DNA from: Melghirimyces profundicolus
Lineage (GTDB): Bacteria > Bacillota > Bacilli > Thermoactinomycetales > DSM-45169
Reading direction: 5' to 3'
DNA: 59,497 nucleotides
NCBI RefSeq assembly: GCF_003054245.1
Contig: NZ_QBKR01000023.1
Location: 1 to 59,497, forward strand
The notes below the pieces were generated by a model. That model was not told where the DNA came from. It worked only from the letters and a program-made list of their open reading frames with translations, and ran no database searches. Position numbers and translations under genes: made by a program. This document shows, piece after piece, positions 37,554 through 45,292 of this stretch (the stretch's first letter is position 1; the number at the start of each line of letters is the position of its first letter).

Positions 37554-38264
37554 ATGCCCCTCCTTTGACCCACCGCTTATACGCCACCATGTCCCCGTTA
37601 AAGGCGTTCATATCCACCGAGGTGTTCACACCTTTCATCCGGTCACGATTGTGGTATTGCCAGAGGATCCATTGGCCTTTGCTCAAGGTGGGAGGGGTGT
37701 AAATATCCCGGATCCACAGGTCGCTTTCCTGAAAATGTCCTTTGATGTAACGCTCATAGGTGTCATAAGTGACATATAACATCGGCCGCTTGTCGTAATG
37801 AGCCTTCAGCTCCGACGCCAAACGGCGCAGCTCCCGGCGAACTTTGACCGGGTCGTGGTTGAGATGCACCTCCACATCGATCACCGGGGGCAGGCTGTCC
37901 GCTTCTTTGGGTACGGTGCGGATAAAGTTTTGTGCCTGCCTCTCCCCTGAACTGCGCATGGAGAAAAAATGGTACGCTCCCACATCAAAGCCCGCTGCTT
38001 TCGCCTCTTTCCAGTTGCTTATGAAACGGTGATCGACAAAGTCATGCCCCTCTGTCGCTTTCAGATAGACAAAATAAATCCGGTCCGCTTCTTTCACCTG
38101 CTGCCAATCGATTTTCCCCTGGTGGTGGGACACATCCAATCCCTTCACCTTATAGCGTTGGCAAACAGGTCGTTGGGCCAAATGGTGCCCTCAAAGCACA
38201 AATAGCCCAGTATACCGGCCATCAGCAGCCCGATCCCAATCCCTCTCCTTTTCCTCTGCACCAA
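37546..38264 (-). pseudogene. GH25 lysozyme-like gene with N-terminal frameshift
   Basis: The 211-codon intact part (TTG at 38181 onward) encodes the catalytic domain: YKVKGLDVSHHQGKIDWQQV, IDVEVHLNH and WILWQYHNRDRMKGVNTSVD, with the DxE and DVN-type acidic residues of family 25 muramidases. A separate frame upstream encodes the expected signal anchor, QRKRRGIGIGLLMAGILGYL then IWPNDLFAN, from a TTG/GTG near 38264 after AGGAGG. One missing base around 38158 separates the two. As read, the enzyme would lack its export signal. Confidence 0.75.
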
Positions 38265-38339
38265 TCATCCCCTCCTGCCCCTCCCGGGTTATATCTTTCG
38301 ACAGAAGGAACAGGCAATCCTATCGATAGGTAAGATTGT

Positions 38340-38399
38340 TGCCCCTACATTAATTTGTTTCCGATTTGGGTCGATGCGGAAACGATATGCCTTATACAT
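38340..38399 (-). mobile_element. TnpB (IS200/IS605-type) N-terminal relic
   Basis: An ATG at 38399 with GAGGAGGTGAG upstream opens MYKAYRFRIDPNRKQI, matching the invariant start of TnpB proteins (M-KAY-FRIYPN--Q). Similarity ends after about 17 residues and a stop follows soon. This is the 5' scar of an IS605-family element. Confidence 0.55.
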
Positions 38400-38465
38400 C
38401 AGCACTCACCTCCTCGTCCCCTTGATTCCCACCTGAATAAGAACATTTGTTCTGGATTTTCTTTA

Positions 38466-38511
38466 GAAAAAACCGCCCTCTCCCCTTCCCTATCGGGTTA
38501 AAGGCGGTTTT
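38466..38511 (-). terminator. Terminator after the membrane protein gene
   Basis: AAAACCGCC and GGCGGTTTT arms with a 25-base loop, followed by six T on the minus strand. Confidence 0.75.
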
Positions 38512-38578
38512 CACATAAGGTACCTTTTTTACGTTTCCGGTCTTTCCTATGGTGATTCTCGGGTGACTGCCCCTTTCT

Positions 38579-39322
38579 TCAGCGGTTCCTCCGTTTTTCA
38601 CGCCATGTTCTCCACCGTTCCCTCAAGCGCGGAACCCAATGCATCATGACGCCGCCCAAGCCGGTCAGCAAGATGGCCGTAAGCACCAACCACCCCACCG
38701 CCGGAACCCAAGCCAGGTGGGCCAACAAAACCGCCCCCAGAATCAGGGCTTTCCAGCGCGCATCCGTCAACCAGTTCAGGCGATCCGATACGAGGGTGCC
38801 GGCATGGATCGCCAAAGTGGCGAATCCGATGGCGATTGCAATCATCAGGCCCACCATGAGAGCCAAAACGACCGGAATCCCCACGATGGATATGCCAAGC
38901 AAAAACGACACTGCCGCGGTAATCAACACCGTCAAAAAACCCATCCAAAGCGATTTCCACGGAGCCGTCGTCACATGTTCCCGTGTCTGGTCCAATTCCC
39001 GCCGCAAAAACGCATCCGCGAGTGCCACCAGGGAGATGATTCCGATCAATGTGGGAATCCACGCGGCCACGGAGCCCATTCCTCCCCTTCTTCCGTGATT
39101 CCAATCCCCGTCCGCATGTCCATGGAAATGCGAATTCTTCATACCTTCATCCGGCATGCCGTGCTTTCCCGTCCCACCGTGCCAACCGAAGGAACCGTCC
39201 CCATGCGGGGCTACCGTTCCAAACACATGATGGGCCAACGAGCCCCGCTCCAAAAAACTGAACGCCAACAATAAACCGGCCGCCAAAACAAGGATCAACA
39301 ACCCTGAAATCCATCGATTCAC
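38579..39322 (-). CDS. Multi-pass membrane protein of unknown function
   Basis: The 247-residue protein has an N-terminal hydrophobic helix (SGLLILVLAAGLLLAFSFLE), a His/Gly-rich extracellular-like segment (SHFHGHADGDWNHGRR), then about five more helices (TLIGIISLVALADAFL, VLITAAVSFLLGISIVGIPV and others) and a very basic tail. The His-rich loop might bind metal. It is 33 bases downstream of the anti-sigma gene on the same strand, so it may be the third member of the ECF operon. Confidence 0.75.
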   Translation of the reverse strand: MNRWISGLLILVLAAGLLLAFSFLERGSLAHHVFGTVAPHGDGSFGWHGGTGKHGMPDEGMKNSHFHGHADGDWNHGRRGGMGSVAAWIPTLIGIISLVALADAFLRRELDQTREHVTTAPWKSLWMGFLTVLITAAVSFLLGISIVGIPVVLALMVGLMIAIAIGFATLAIHAGTLVSDRLNWLTDARWKALILGAVLLAHLAWVPAVGWLVLTAILLTGLGGVMMHWVPRLRERWRTWREKRRNR

Positions 39323-39354
39323 AATATTTCCTCCTTATTTGCGGGATCCGATTG

Positions 39355-39957
39355 TCATGAGGTTGCCTTGACCGTCCTCCACCAGAAAGGGACTGTGACC
39401 ATCAAACAAATGATCGCCAATCCCACCCCACCGATCGATGCCAAAGAAGCCACCCATTGAATCCATGGTCCCAAAGCATCCAGAACCATTTTCGCCCCCA
39501 TGCTTTCCCAAACGTCTGGGGGAACCTCCCACAATCCGGCCACCGGTTGCAGAAACCATGGAATGATCGCATCCTCCAATGGATCAAGTATCCCGGACAG
39601 TTCCAAAAAACCGGACCAGAGGATCACCCCCAAAAGCAGGGTCAACACCGAAACCAACCCGCTTCCCAACATTCCCGGCAGAAGATCCCTCCGGACCCAA
39701 TCCCTCTCGGGAGGGTTTTCCCGTATCAGGTTCGAACGCCGCAGAATTTCCTCTGTCAAACCTGAAGGCGATGATTCCATCGTCAATGCCGAGAACAGGA
39801 CGTCGTCTAGAAACCGCATTTCTTCGCATTCCTTCCTGCATTCCTCGCACACGTCGAGATGTTCCGCCATCTGTTCACGGATTTCGGCCTTTAATTCGTC
39901 ATGTAAAAAGGCTTCCAGGTGCGGCCGGAGACGATCGCAATGTTTATTTCCCCCCAT
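39355..39957 (-). CDS. Anti-sigma factor with zinc-finger (ZAS-like) domain
   Basis: The 200-residue protein starts MGGNKHCDRLRPHLEAFLHD and has AEHLDVCEECRKECEEM, the HxxxCxxC anti-sigma motif, near residue 35. Two or three membrane helices follow (VSVLTLLLGVILWSGFLELS, SIGGVGLAIICLMVTVPF). It should hold the ECF sigma factor encoded just upstream, with which it overlaps by 14 bases. The ATG at 39957 is chosen by start context. Confidence 0.85.
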   Translation of the reverse strand: MGGNKHCDRLRPHLEAFLHDELKAEIREQMAEHLDVCEECRKECEEMRFLDDVLFSALTMESSPSGLTEEILRRSNLIRENPPERDWVRRDLLPGMLGSGLVSVLTLLLGVILWSGFLELSGILDPLEDAIIPWFLQPVAGLWEVPPDVWESMGAKMVLDALGPWIQWVASLASIGGVGLAIICLMVTVPFWWRTVKATS

Positions 39958-40528
39958 CGATCCCCCCTCCTCTCCAAACCGGATCGAGCCGGCTGCGAAG
40001 ACGGGCTTTCGCCCGGTGAATCCGTGTCCCCACCGTCCGTGGGGAAACCCCGAGAATCTCCGCGATTTCCCGGTAGGAAAGCCCTTGTTGATAATGCAAC
40101 ACAATCACCGTACGGTACAGATCCGGCAACTCATCGACCGCTTCCCCGACGATTTGCCGGACTTCCTCCTGATTGACGACAACAGCCGGATCCTCTGACC
40201 GGGGGTCATTTCGTAAATGTGTAACTTCTTTCCAAGGTCGGTTTATACGTCGTGTCCGTTCCCGCTTCGCCCGGCGAAGCTGATCCAACAGATGATTGGT
40301 GGCAACCCGGTAAACCCAGGTGGACAGCCGCGATGAATGACGGAAGTTCTTCAAGCGGGAGTGGAGCTTGATGAAGATATCCTGGGTTGCGTCTTTCGCC
40401 TCGTCGGGATCCCGCAACATCCTGAGAGCCAAGTTGTACACACGATGTTGATGGGACCGGACAATGCCGGAGAACGCTTCCGGATCCCCGTTTTTGGCCC
40501 GTTCCAGTTCCCGTTCCACCAACTCCAC
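39944..40528 (-). CDS. ECF-type RNA polymerase sigma factor
   Basis: The 194-residue sigma-70 family protein has region 2 (RVYNLALRMLRDPDEAKDAT and QDIFIKLHSRL) and region 4 (LPDLYRTVIVLHYQQGLSYR, EIAEILGVSPRTVGTRIHRA), without regions 1 and 3. It overlaps its anti-sigma gene. Only 20 bases upstream begins the relic of a tyrosine recombinase, so the original promoter region may be altered. A candidate self-recognised promoter, TGAAAT-N17-CGTCTA (40553-40581, minus), lies inside that relic. The stimulus is unknown. Confidence 0.92.
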   Translation of the reverse strand: MELVERELERAKNGDPEAFSGIVRSHQHRVYNLALRMLRDPDEAKDATQDIFIKLHSRLKNFRHSSRLSTWVYRVATNHLLDQLRRAKRERTRRINRPWKEVTHLRNDPRSEDPAVVVNQEEVRQIVGEAVDELPDLYRTVIVLHYQQGLSYREIAEILGVSPRTVGTRIHRAKARLRSRLDPVWRGGGIDGGK

Positions 40529-40540
40529 ACCTTTTTTTGT

Positions 40541-40760
40541 CTTTTACTTGTTTAGACGACGGAAGCCGGTTTATTATTTCATCGGAAACGGATCCTTCCG
40601 AAAAAAACCATCGGAACAGGGTTGTTGAGGGCGCCGAATGATAAAATATCGACTGCAACAAGGTAATATCGATCCCCGATTTATAGGCGAAATAGCCGAA
40701 AGTCTTCCGTAAGGTATGCGTTCCGACTTTCTCCCGGAGCCCAACGGCCGGACGCCAGGT
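40541..40760 (-). pseudogene. Tyrosine recombinase (phage integrase) relic
   Basis: The minus strand reads VGLREKVGTHTLRKTFGYFA and GIDITLLQSIFYHSAPSTTL, the C-terminal catalytic part of an integrase with the conserved Arg (HTLRKTF) and the second His region (HSAPS). The essential tyrosine-bearing YIG stretch is replaced by FRWFFSEGS and the frame ends without a proper C-terminus; the N-terminal part is missing. It is a leftover from a mobile element upstream of the sigma gene. Confidence 0.75.
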
Positions 40761-40815
40761 TTCGAGTTGCGTGCTGTCATGACGTTGCCCGGGTGTGACA
40801 TATTTTCTGAATGAC

Positions 40816-40866
40816 TTCACAATTTGAAATTGTTACTGTATAGTAATTGATTACTCTTCAGTAACA
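40816..40866 (+). promoter_or_regulatory. Promoter with tandem TTACT-N4-AGTAA operator
   Basis: TTCACA (40816-40821), 17 bases, TATAGT (40839-40844) forms a promoter. Two 14-bp palindromes, TTACTGTATAGTAA (40833-40846) and TTACTCTTCAGTAA (40851-40864), lie 18 bases centre to centre and are themselves arranged in a larger 36-bp inverted repeat. TACT-N-AGTA palindromes recall boxes of DUF24/HxlR regulators such as YodB. No such regulator is encoded nearby. Confidence 0.6.
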
Positions 40867-40879
40867 TATGGAGTGAGAT

Positions 40880-41311
40880 ATGAAAAACATTGAACGCTTC
40901 ATTGACATCAAGGCCAGTGTATCGGAAGTATGGCAATTAATCTCGACTCAGGAAGGAATGAGACAATGGATCGATCCGGGCATTCAGATTGACATGCGGG
41001 TCGGGGGCAAGTATCGACTCAAGGATCCGGAGGAAAATCAGGTGATCTGCGGTGAGATACTGGAAATCATCCCTCTGCAGATAATCACTCTCTCTTGGTA
41101 TGAGGTGGACTCCGATTGGGTTCATCCTACTCCAGTGACGTTCCGTCTGGAGGAAAGATCCAATGGTGTTCGGGTTCATGTCACTCACGCAGGTTTTGAA
41201 AAGATCGGAAAACGAGCCTGGAAGCATACTTTTTATGAATACCAGCAAGGTTGGAGTCGTCATCACTTGCTTGAGAATTTGAAAGGCCGAGCTGAGGGTG
41301 CTGAGGGTTAG
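40880..41311 (+). CDS. SRPBCC/AHSA1-family protein
   Basis: The 143-residue protein starts MKNIERFIDIKASVSEVWQL and shows GMRQWIDPGIQIDMRVGGKY and YEYQQGWSRHHLLENLKGR, the pattern of AHSA1/START-like ligand-binding proteins (YndB-like). These single-domain proteins bind hydrophobic ligands, and the operons are often controlled by ArsR or HxlR-type regulators. GGAGTGAG precedes the ATG. The gene is followed directly by a VOC relic. Confidence 0.82.
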   Translation: MKNIERFIDIKASVSEVWQLISTQEGMRQWIDPGIQIDMRVGGKYRLKDPEENQVICGEILEIIPLQIITLSWYEVDSDWVHPTPVTFRLEERSNGVRVHVTHAGFEKIGKRAWKHTFYEYQQGWSRHHLLENLKGRAEGAEG

Positions 41312-41518
41312 ATGGCTTCATCTGATAAACCAAGCATGGCGGATGAAAAAGACTTTTTTCATGCCCTCGGGGACTACACGCCCATTAACCGTCTGCGTGA
41401 GGCCGGAGTACCGGTAGTCATTGCACCGGAAGATCAAAAGACCGGAAATCGCCGTGCTTATGTGACAGACCCTGATGGCAATTGGGTTGCGATCGTTTCC
41501 CATAAAAATGACCTGTAA
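41312..41518 (+). pseudogene. Truncated VOC/glyoxalase-like gene (C-terminal part)
   Basis: The 68-codon frame ends INRLREAGVPVVIAPEDQKT then AYVTDPDGNWVAIVSH, the last 40-50 residues of a glyoxalase-like protein; the N-terminal half is gone. An ATG follows the previous stop directly, but no proper ribosome site is visible, so it is probably non-functional. Confidence 0.65.
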
Positions 41519-41573
41519 CAAAATCTTTCCTTTTTTACTTTTTGATAACGGAGCGGAGCCTACGCTTCCAAGG

Positions 41574-41884
41574 TTATGGGCCATACACTTTAATCCGATC
41601 CACATCTTGGGTCGGAGAAGCCCTCGGATCGGCAATCGTTCGATTCCCCAAGTTCTTCGCAATACCGAAGGGATCCCTTCCCCACCCGCACGAAAACAAG
41701 CCAGCTTTCCCGTTCAGTTGAACCCGAATCCACCCATCATCCGGCTCCGGTTCAGGTTCCGGCTTCCGCTTCAAACCCTCGGCAATGGCATCCGCCAAGG
41801 CTCATCCCGGAAGGTTGCCGACTTTAACAGCTTCGCATCCCGATCCGTGTCGATAAAAAACATCTCTACCAAACAAGCCTTCAT
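41574..41884 (-). pseudogene. N-acetylmuramoyl-L-alanine amidase relic (C-terminal part, frameshifted)
   Basis: Minus strand: KACLVEMFFIDTDRDAKLLK and SATFRDE resemble the amidase_3 end (ACLVE-GFIDN--DA-LLK---F). After a one-base shift the frame LADAIAEGLKRKPEPEPEPD continues and then DDGWIRVQLNGK. The 5' part is missing; its place is taken by the duplicated MKISCIQ leader, so the junction near 41884 looks like a recombination point. Confidence 0.65.
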
Positions 41885-41906
41885 TTTGAATGCAGGAAAT
41901 TTTCAT
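41802..41906 (-). CDS. MKISCIQ microprotein 2 (34 aa), probably an accidental fusion frame
   Basis: An ATG at 41906 after GAAGGAGGTG opens a 34-residue ORF, MKISCIQNEGLFGRDVFYRH and on. Only the first 7 residues match the ORF at 33829. Beyond that it runs out of frame through the amidase relic, so the shared part is the leader plus start, not the whole protein. Confidence 0.3.
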   Translation of the reverse strand: MKISCIQNEGLFGRDVFYRHGSGCEAVKVGNLPG

Positions 41907-41930
41907 GTTGAACGCACCTCCTTCGGCTGC

Positions 41931-41955
41931 ACAAAAAAACATGGCAACCGCCATG
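41931..41955 (-). terminator. Terminator hairpin inside the MKISCIQ leader, copy 2
   Basis: CATGGC-GGTT-GCCATG then seven T on the minus strand, in the same place relative to the start codon as in copy 1. Confidence 0.7.
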
Positions 41956-41972
41956 GTAATTCAGTGCAAAAA

Positions 41973-42025
41973 GGCTCATGGATCAGAGGGTCCCGACCCT
42001 TGGATCCATTGGGGGAGCCTTCTCT
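41973..42025 (-). promoter_or_regulatory. Structured leader element copy 2
   Basis: Minus strand: outer stem AAGGCTC/GAGCCTT around ATGGATCCAAGGGTC/GACCCTCTGATCCAT. The loop of the outer stem is shorter than in copy 1, while both stems are kept, suggesting selection on structure. It begins soon after the 3' end of the methionine gamma-lyase-like gene. Confidence 0.5.
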
Positions 42026-42059
42026 TTTTTTCAGAATGGTTGTCAGAAACAATGCACCA

Positions 42060-43274
42060 TCAAGGATTTTCGTTGAACGCCACCGTCCCCCGGGAAATCC
42101 GAAGGGCTTCTTCCAAGTCGGAGAGGATATCATTCGGGTCTTCGAGACCGATGGAGATGCGGACAAGATCTCCCGTGATTCCCATTCGCTCCCGAATTTC
42201 CTCCGGAATGACGGAATGAGTCATGGAAGCCGGATGCTGGACGAGGGTGGAAACTTCCCCGAGGCTCACGGTCAAATGACAGAGTCGGACCGAGTCCAGA
42301 AATGCGCGGGCTCCTTCCAGTCCCCCGGCCACCCGGAAGCTGATCACCCCGCCCGGTGCGTCCATCTGCCTCCGGGCCACCTCAAACTGGGGATGGCTTT
42401 CCAGTCCGGGATAGAGGACCTCCTTGACCTGCGGGTGATCCTCCAGCCAGCGGGCCACTTTTTTCGCATTTTCCACATGGCGGTCCATCCGGACCGCCAG
42501 GGTACGGATTCCCCGCATCAGGAGCCAAGCATCGAAGGGGGAGAGAACGCCGCCGATATCTTTCAGGGTGGAGATGCGGATGGCGTCCATCTCTTCCTTT
42601 TTCCCGAGGGCGACTCCGGCGATGAGGTCTCCATGCCCGCCCAGGTATTTGGTGGCGCTGTGGACGACATAGTCGGCCCCGCATTCCAGGGGTCGTTGCA
42701 GATAGGGGGTGGCGAAGGTGTTGTCCACCACCACGCTGGCCCCTGCCCGGCGAGCAATTCCGCTGACTGCTTTCAGGTCGATCAGCTTCATCGTCGGGTT
42801 GACGGGCGTTTCCAGATAAACCACCCGGGTCCGGGGCCGAATTGCTTCTTCCACCTTCTCCGGCCGGGTCATGTCCACATATGTGATCTCCACGCCGAAC
42901 CTTTCTTCCAGCAGCCGGAGCAGACCGTAAGTACAGCCGTAGATTCCGTCGGAACAGATCACGTGATCCCCGCTTTTGAGAAGATGAAACAGCACCCCGG
43001 AGACCGCAGCCATCCCGGAACCGAAGGCGATGGCGGCTTCAGCCCCCTCCAGATCGGCCATTTTGGCCTCCAAGTCGGAAACGGTCGGGTTGCCCAAACG
43101 CGTGTAGATATACCCCTCTTCCTCTCCGGCAAATCGGTCCGCGCCCTGCTGCATATGGTCGAAGACAAAGGTGGAAGTCTGATACAGCGGAGGGGTCAAG
43201 GAACCCGTGGTCGGGCAGGGCCGACTCGTGCCGTGCATCAGCCGGGTGGAAAATGAAAGCACTTTCTTTTCCAT
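42060..43274 (-). CDS. Methionine gamma-lyase-like PLP enzyme (Cys/Met metabolism family)
   Basis: The 404-residue fold-type I enzyme has YTRLGNPTVSDLEAKMADLE, the PLP lysine in YVVHSATKYLGGHGDLIAG, and YLETPVNPTMKLIDL. A Cys in SDGIYGCTYGLLRLLEE occupies the position typical of methionine gamma-lyase (Cys116 in the Pseudomonas enzyme), favouring cleavage of methionine to methanethiol, 2-oxobutyrate and ammonia over cystathionine chemistry. GGAGGT precedes the ATG. O-acetylhomoserine sulfhydrylase remains possible. Confidence 0.82.
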   Translation of the reverse strand: MEKKVLSFSTRLMHGTSRPCPTTGSLTPPLYQTSTFVFDHMQQGADRFAGEEEGYIYTRLGNPTVSDLEAKMADLEGAEAAIAFGSGMAAVSGVLFHLLKSGDHVICSDGIYGCTYGLLRLLEERFGVEITYVDMTRPEKVEEAIRPRTRVVYLETPVNPTMKLIDLKAVSGIARRAGASVVVDNTFATPYLQRPLECGADYVVHSATKYLGGHGDLIAGVALGKKEEMDAIRISTLKDIGGVLSPFDAWLLMRGIRTLAVRMDRHVENAKKVARWLEDHPQVKEVLYPGLESHPQFEVARRQMDAPGGVISFRVAGGLEGARAFLDSVRLCHLTVSLGEVSTLVQHPASMTHSVIPEEIRERMGITGDLVRISIGLEDPNDILSDLEEALRISRGTVAFNENP

Positions 43275-43281
43275 GCGGTTT

Positions 43282-43665
43282 CTACCTCCATGCTCCTTTT
43301 TCTCTCAACAAGGAAAGACTTTCCCACGACTCCGGTGCGGGAGAAGTTTCCGCGCGAATGATGCGGATCAGACGGACCATCCGGCCTGCCATGCATTTTC
43401 CCACCAGATTGGAATCGGGCCTCACTTCCACGGTCACCCGCAGCCCTTCCACTTTCAGCGGTTGCAGAAGGGCGGGCTCGGCCACCAACTCAAAACGACG
43501 CCCTCGGTCCTCCACCAATACCCAGCAACCGCCCTGGATGTCGAGATAATGCATCCTCCCTTCCAGGATGGTGGTCGGCGGCTCCGCCGCCGCGCGGTCC
43601 CCGGACACCCACATGCCCGGCAGAAACAGCGCGACAGCCAACAGCACCGTTCCAAAGCTTTTCAT
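43282..43665 (-). CDS. Secreted small protein of unknown function
   Basis: The 127-residue protein starts MKSFGTVLLAVALFLPGMWV with a signal peptide ending near AAAEP. The mature part has alternating strands (GGCWVLVEDRGRRFELVAEP, LRVTVEVRPDSN), suggesting a small beta-barrel of OB type; two cysteines (CW and KCMAG) could form a disulfide. GGAGGAGG precedes the ATG at 43665. It lies 7 bases before the PLP enzyme gene and may be co-transcribed. Confidence 0.7.
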   Translation of the reverse strand: MKSFGTVLLAVALFLPGMWVSGDRAAAEPPTTILEGRMHYLDIQGGCWVLVEDRGRRFELVAEPALLQPLKVEGLRVTVEVRPDSNLVGKCMAGRMVRLIRIIRAETSPAPESWESLSLLREKGAWR

Positions 43666-43724
43666 CTTTCTTCCTCCTCCTGCCACGTTGTTGGTTCCAG
43701 TTTGCGACAAGAGAAGGGCAAATA

Positions 43725-45041
43725 TTAGATCAGGGAGCGGCCCGAACCGTAAAGCCGCTCATACATGCGGACGGCGAAGGGATCGGTCATGCCCGCCACG
43801 TAATCACAGACGATTCGTGCGCGGCTTTGGGGCTCTTGATCCAACTGCCGACGGTCGTTCTCCGGCAGCAATTTCTCCTCCGACATCAGGGCATCAAAAA
43901 GGAGACGGACCACCCGCTCCCCCTTGAAGGCCAGCGCCTGGACCCCCGGAGAATCGATGACCCGGATTTCCGCCAATTCCTTCAGTTTCCGGTTCAACTC
44001 CTCCAATCCGGCGGGGAAATCGACCCGGTACCGGAAGCGGGGGGAGAACGTCGGCTCTCCCTCCTCCCGCAGTTCCGTGTAATTCACAAATGCGGAAATG
44101 AGATTGGCAAACACCTGCTTCAGGTGGTGTTTGAAATCCTCCTGCCGGGGGCGGAGGGACCGGGTCAGCTCCAAGGCCCGTTTGACCTCTTCGCAGGGAT
44201 GATTTCGTGCCGTTCCCGCCAAAATTTCGAAGAGTTCTTCCATCTCCACCAGACGGAAGTTGACGGCATCTTCCAGGTCGTGAGTGGCATAGGCAATATC
44301 GTCGGCCAGATCGATCAGGGAGCATTCCAGAGACATGCGGCGCGTCCGGAAAAAGGGGGAGTTGGAGTCGGTGGCTGCTTTCTCCGTGAAAAATTCTTTT
44401 TCCCTTTGGGAATAAGGCTCCAATACCCATTGGAACGCCCTGCTGTCCAAGGTGTACACACTGGCCTTCGGGGGGCGCCGTCTTGCTTCGGGATGTCCCG
44501 GATCGTTTATGGCATCCTCCAACCGGATGGGGTACTTCAGAACGGAAAGCAGCAGGGAACGGGTCAGGTTCAACCCCTCCCCTTTTTTTCCTTCCAGCCG
44601 GGTGAGGATTCGGAAGGTCTGAGCGTTTCCTTCAAACCCGCCATGTCGCATCATACACCGGTGCAGGGCCCGTTCCCCCTCGTGACCGAAAGGGGGGTGG
44701 CCCAAGTCATGGGCCAGAGCGGCGGCCTCCACCAGGGAGATGTCGATCTTTTCCCCTTCTCCCAACAGAGGGGACCGCCGGTTGAGAGAGAGCGCGATCC
44801 CACGGGCGATCTGGGCCACTTCCATCGAATGGGTCAAACGGGTCCGATGAAAGTCCCCTGCATCCGTCCCGATCACCTGCTTTTTGGACTGGAGGCGACG
44901 AAAGGCCGCGCTGTGGATAATCCGTCCGTGATCCCGCTCAAAGGGGTCCCTCAGGTCCTGCCCCGAACGGGGCCGCCCCCCGAACCGGCGCTCCCGGTCC
45001 ACCGGTCCGTAAAACCGGTTCTCCCCTTCGGTCAACAACAT
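43725..45041 (-). CDS. dgt: dGTPase-like HD-domain deoxynucleoside triphosphohydrolase
   Basis: The 438-residue protein has the HD metal motifs RTRLTHSMEVAQIARGIA (His) and AALAHDLGHPPFGHEGE (HD), and a later LIDLADDIAYATHDLEDA with another ligand Asp, as in Dgt. It hydrolyses dGTP, or other dNTPs, to the nucleoside and tripolyphosphate. GIIHSAAFRRLQSKKQV near the start is also a family hallmark. GGAGGTG and AAGGAG precede the ATG. Confidence 0.93.
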   Translation of the reverse strand: MLLTEGENRFYGPVDRERRFGGRPRSGQDLRDPFERDHGRIIHSAAFRRLQSKKQVIGTDAGDFHRTRLTHSMEVAQIARGIALSLNRRSPLLGEGEKIDISLVEAAALAHDLGHPPFGHEGERALHRCMMRHGGFEGNAQTFRILTRLEGKKGEGLNLTRSLLLSVLKYPIRLEDAINDPGHPEARRRPPKASVYTLDSRAFQWVLEPYSQREKEFFTEKAATDSNSPFFRTRRMSLECSLIDLADDIAYATHDLEDAVNFRLVEMEELFEILAGTARNHPCEEVKRALELTRSLRPRQEDFKHHLKQVFANLISAFVNYTELREEGEPTFSPRFRYRVDFPAGLEELNRKLKELAEIRVIDSPGVQALAFKGERVVRLLFDALMSEEKLLPENDRRQLDQEPQSRARIVCDYVAGMTDPFAVRMYERLYGSGRSLI

Positions 45042-45223
45042 CTCCTTTTCACCTCCGCAGGCTGAAAAAAGCCCCCTGTATGGTTTCTCACTTTGGGCTC
45101 CGGTATCCTCTTTCCGTTTTTTTTATTCCCCCTGTTTTATCATACGAAAATACGGCCCCGTTTGACTCCATTCATGAAAAAGGGAGCCTCCTTCCATCCG
45201 GCTCATCCTTTCTTTCTCCATCA

Positions 45224-45247
45224 ACAAAACCCCGCATGAGCGGGGCT
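45224..45247 (-). terminator. Terminator of the GH10-like hydrolase gene
   Basis: CCCCGC-TCAT-GCGGGG and TTTT on the minus strand, just after the stop at 45293. Confidence 0.8.
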
Positions 45248-45292
45248 TCGCTTTCTCTCCTGTTTTTCCACACCGGTAAGGTGTTCCCCTCC

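Noticed and set aside
40553-40581. ECF-type promoter TGAAAT-N17-CGTCTA before the sigma gene
   Set aside because: Kept only as a possibility inside the sigma gene entry: it lies within integrase-derived sequence and the motif is weak.
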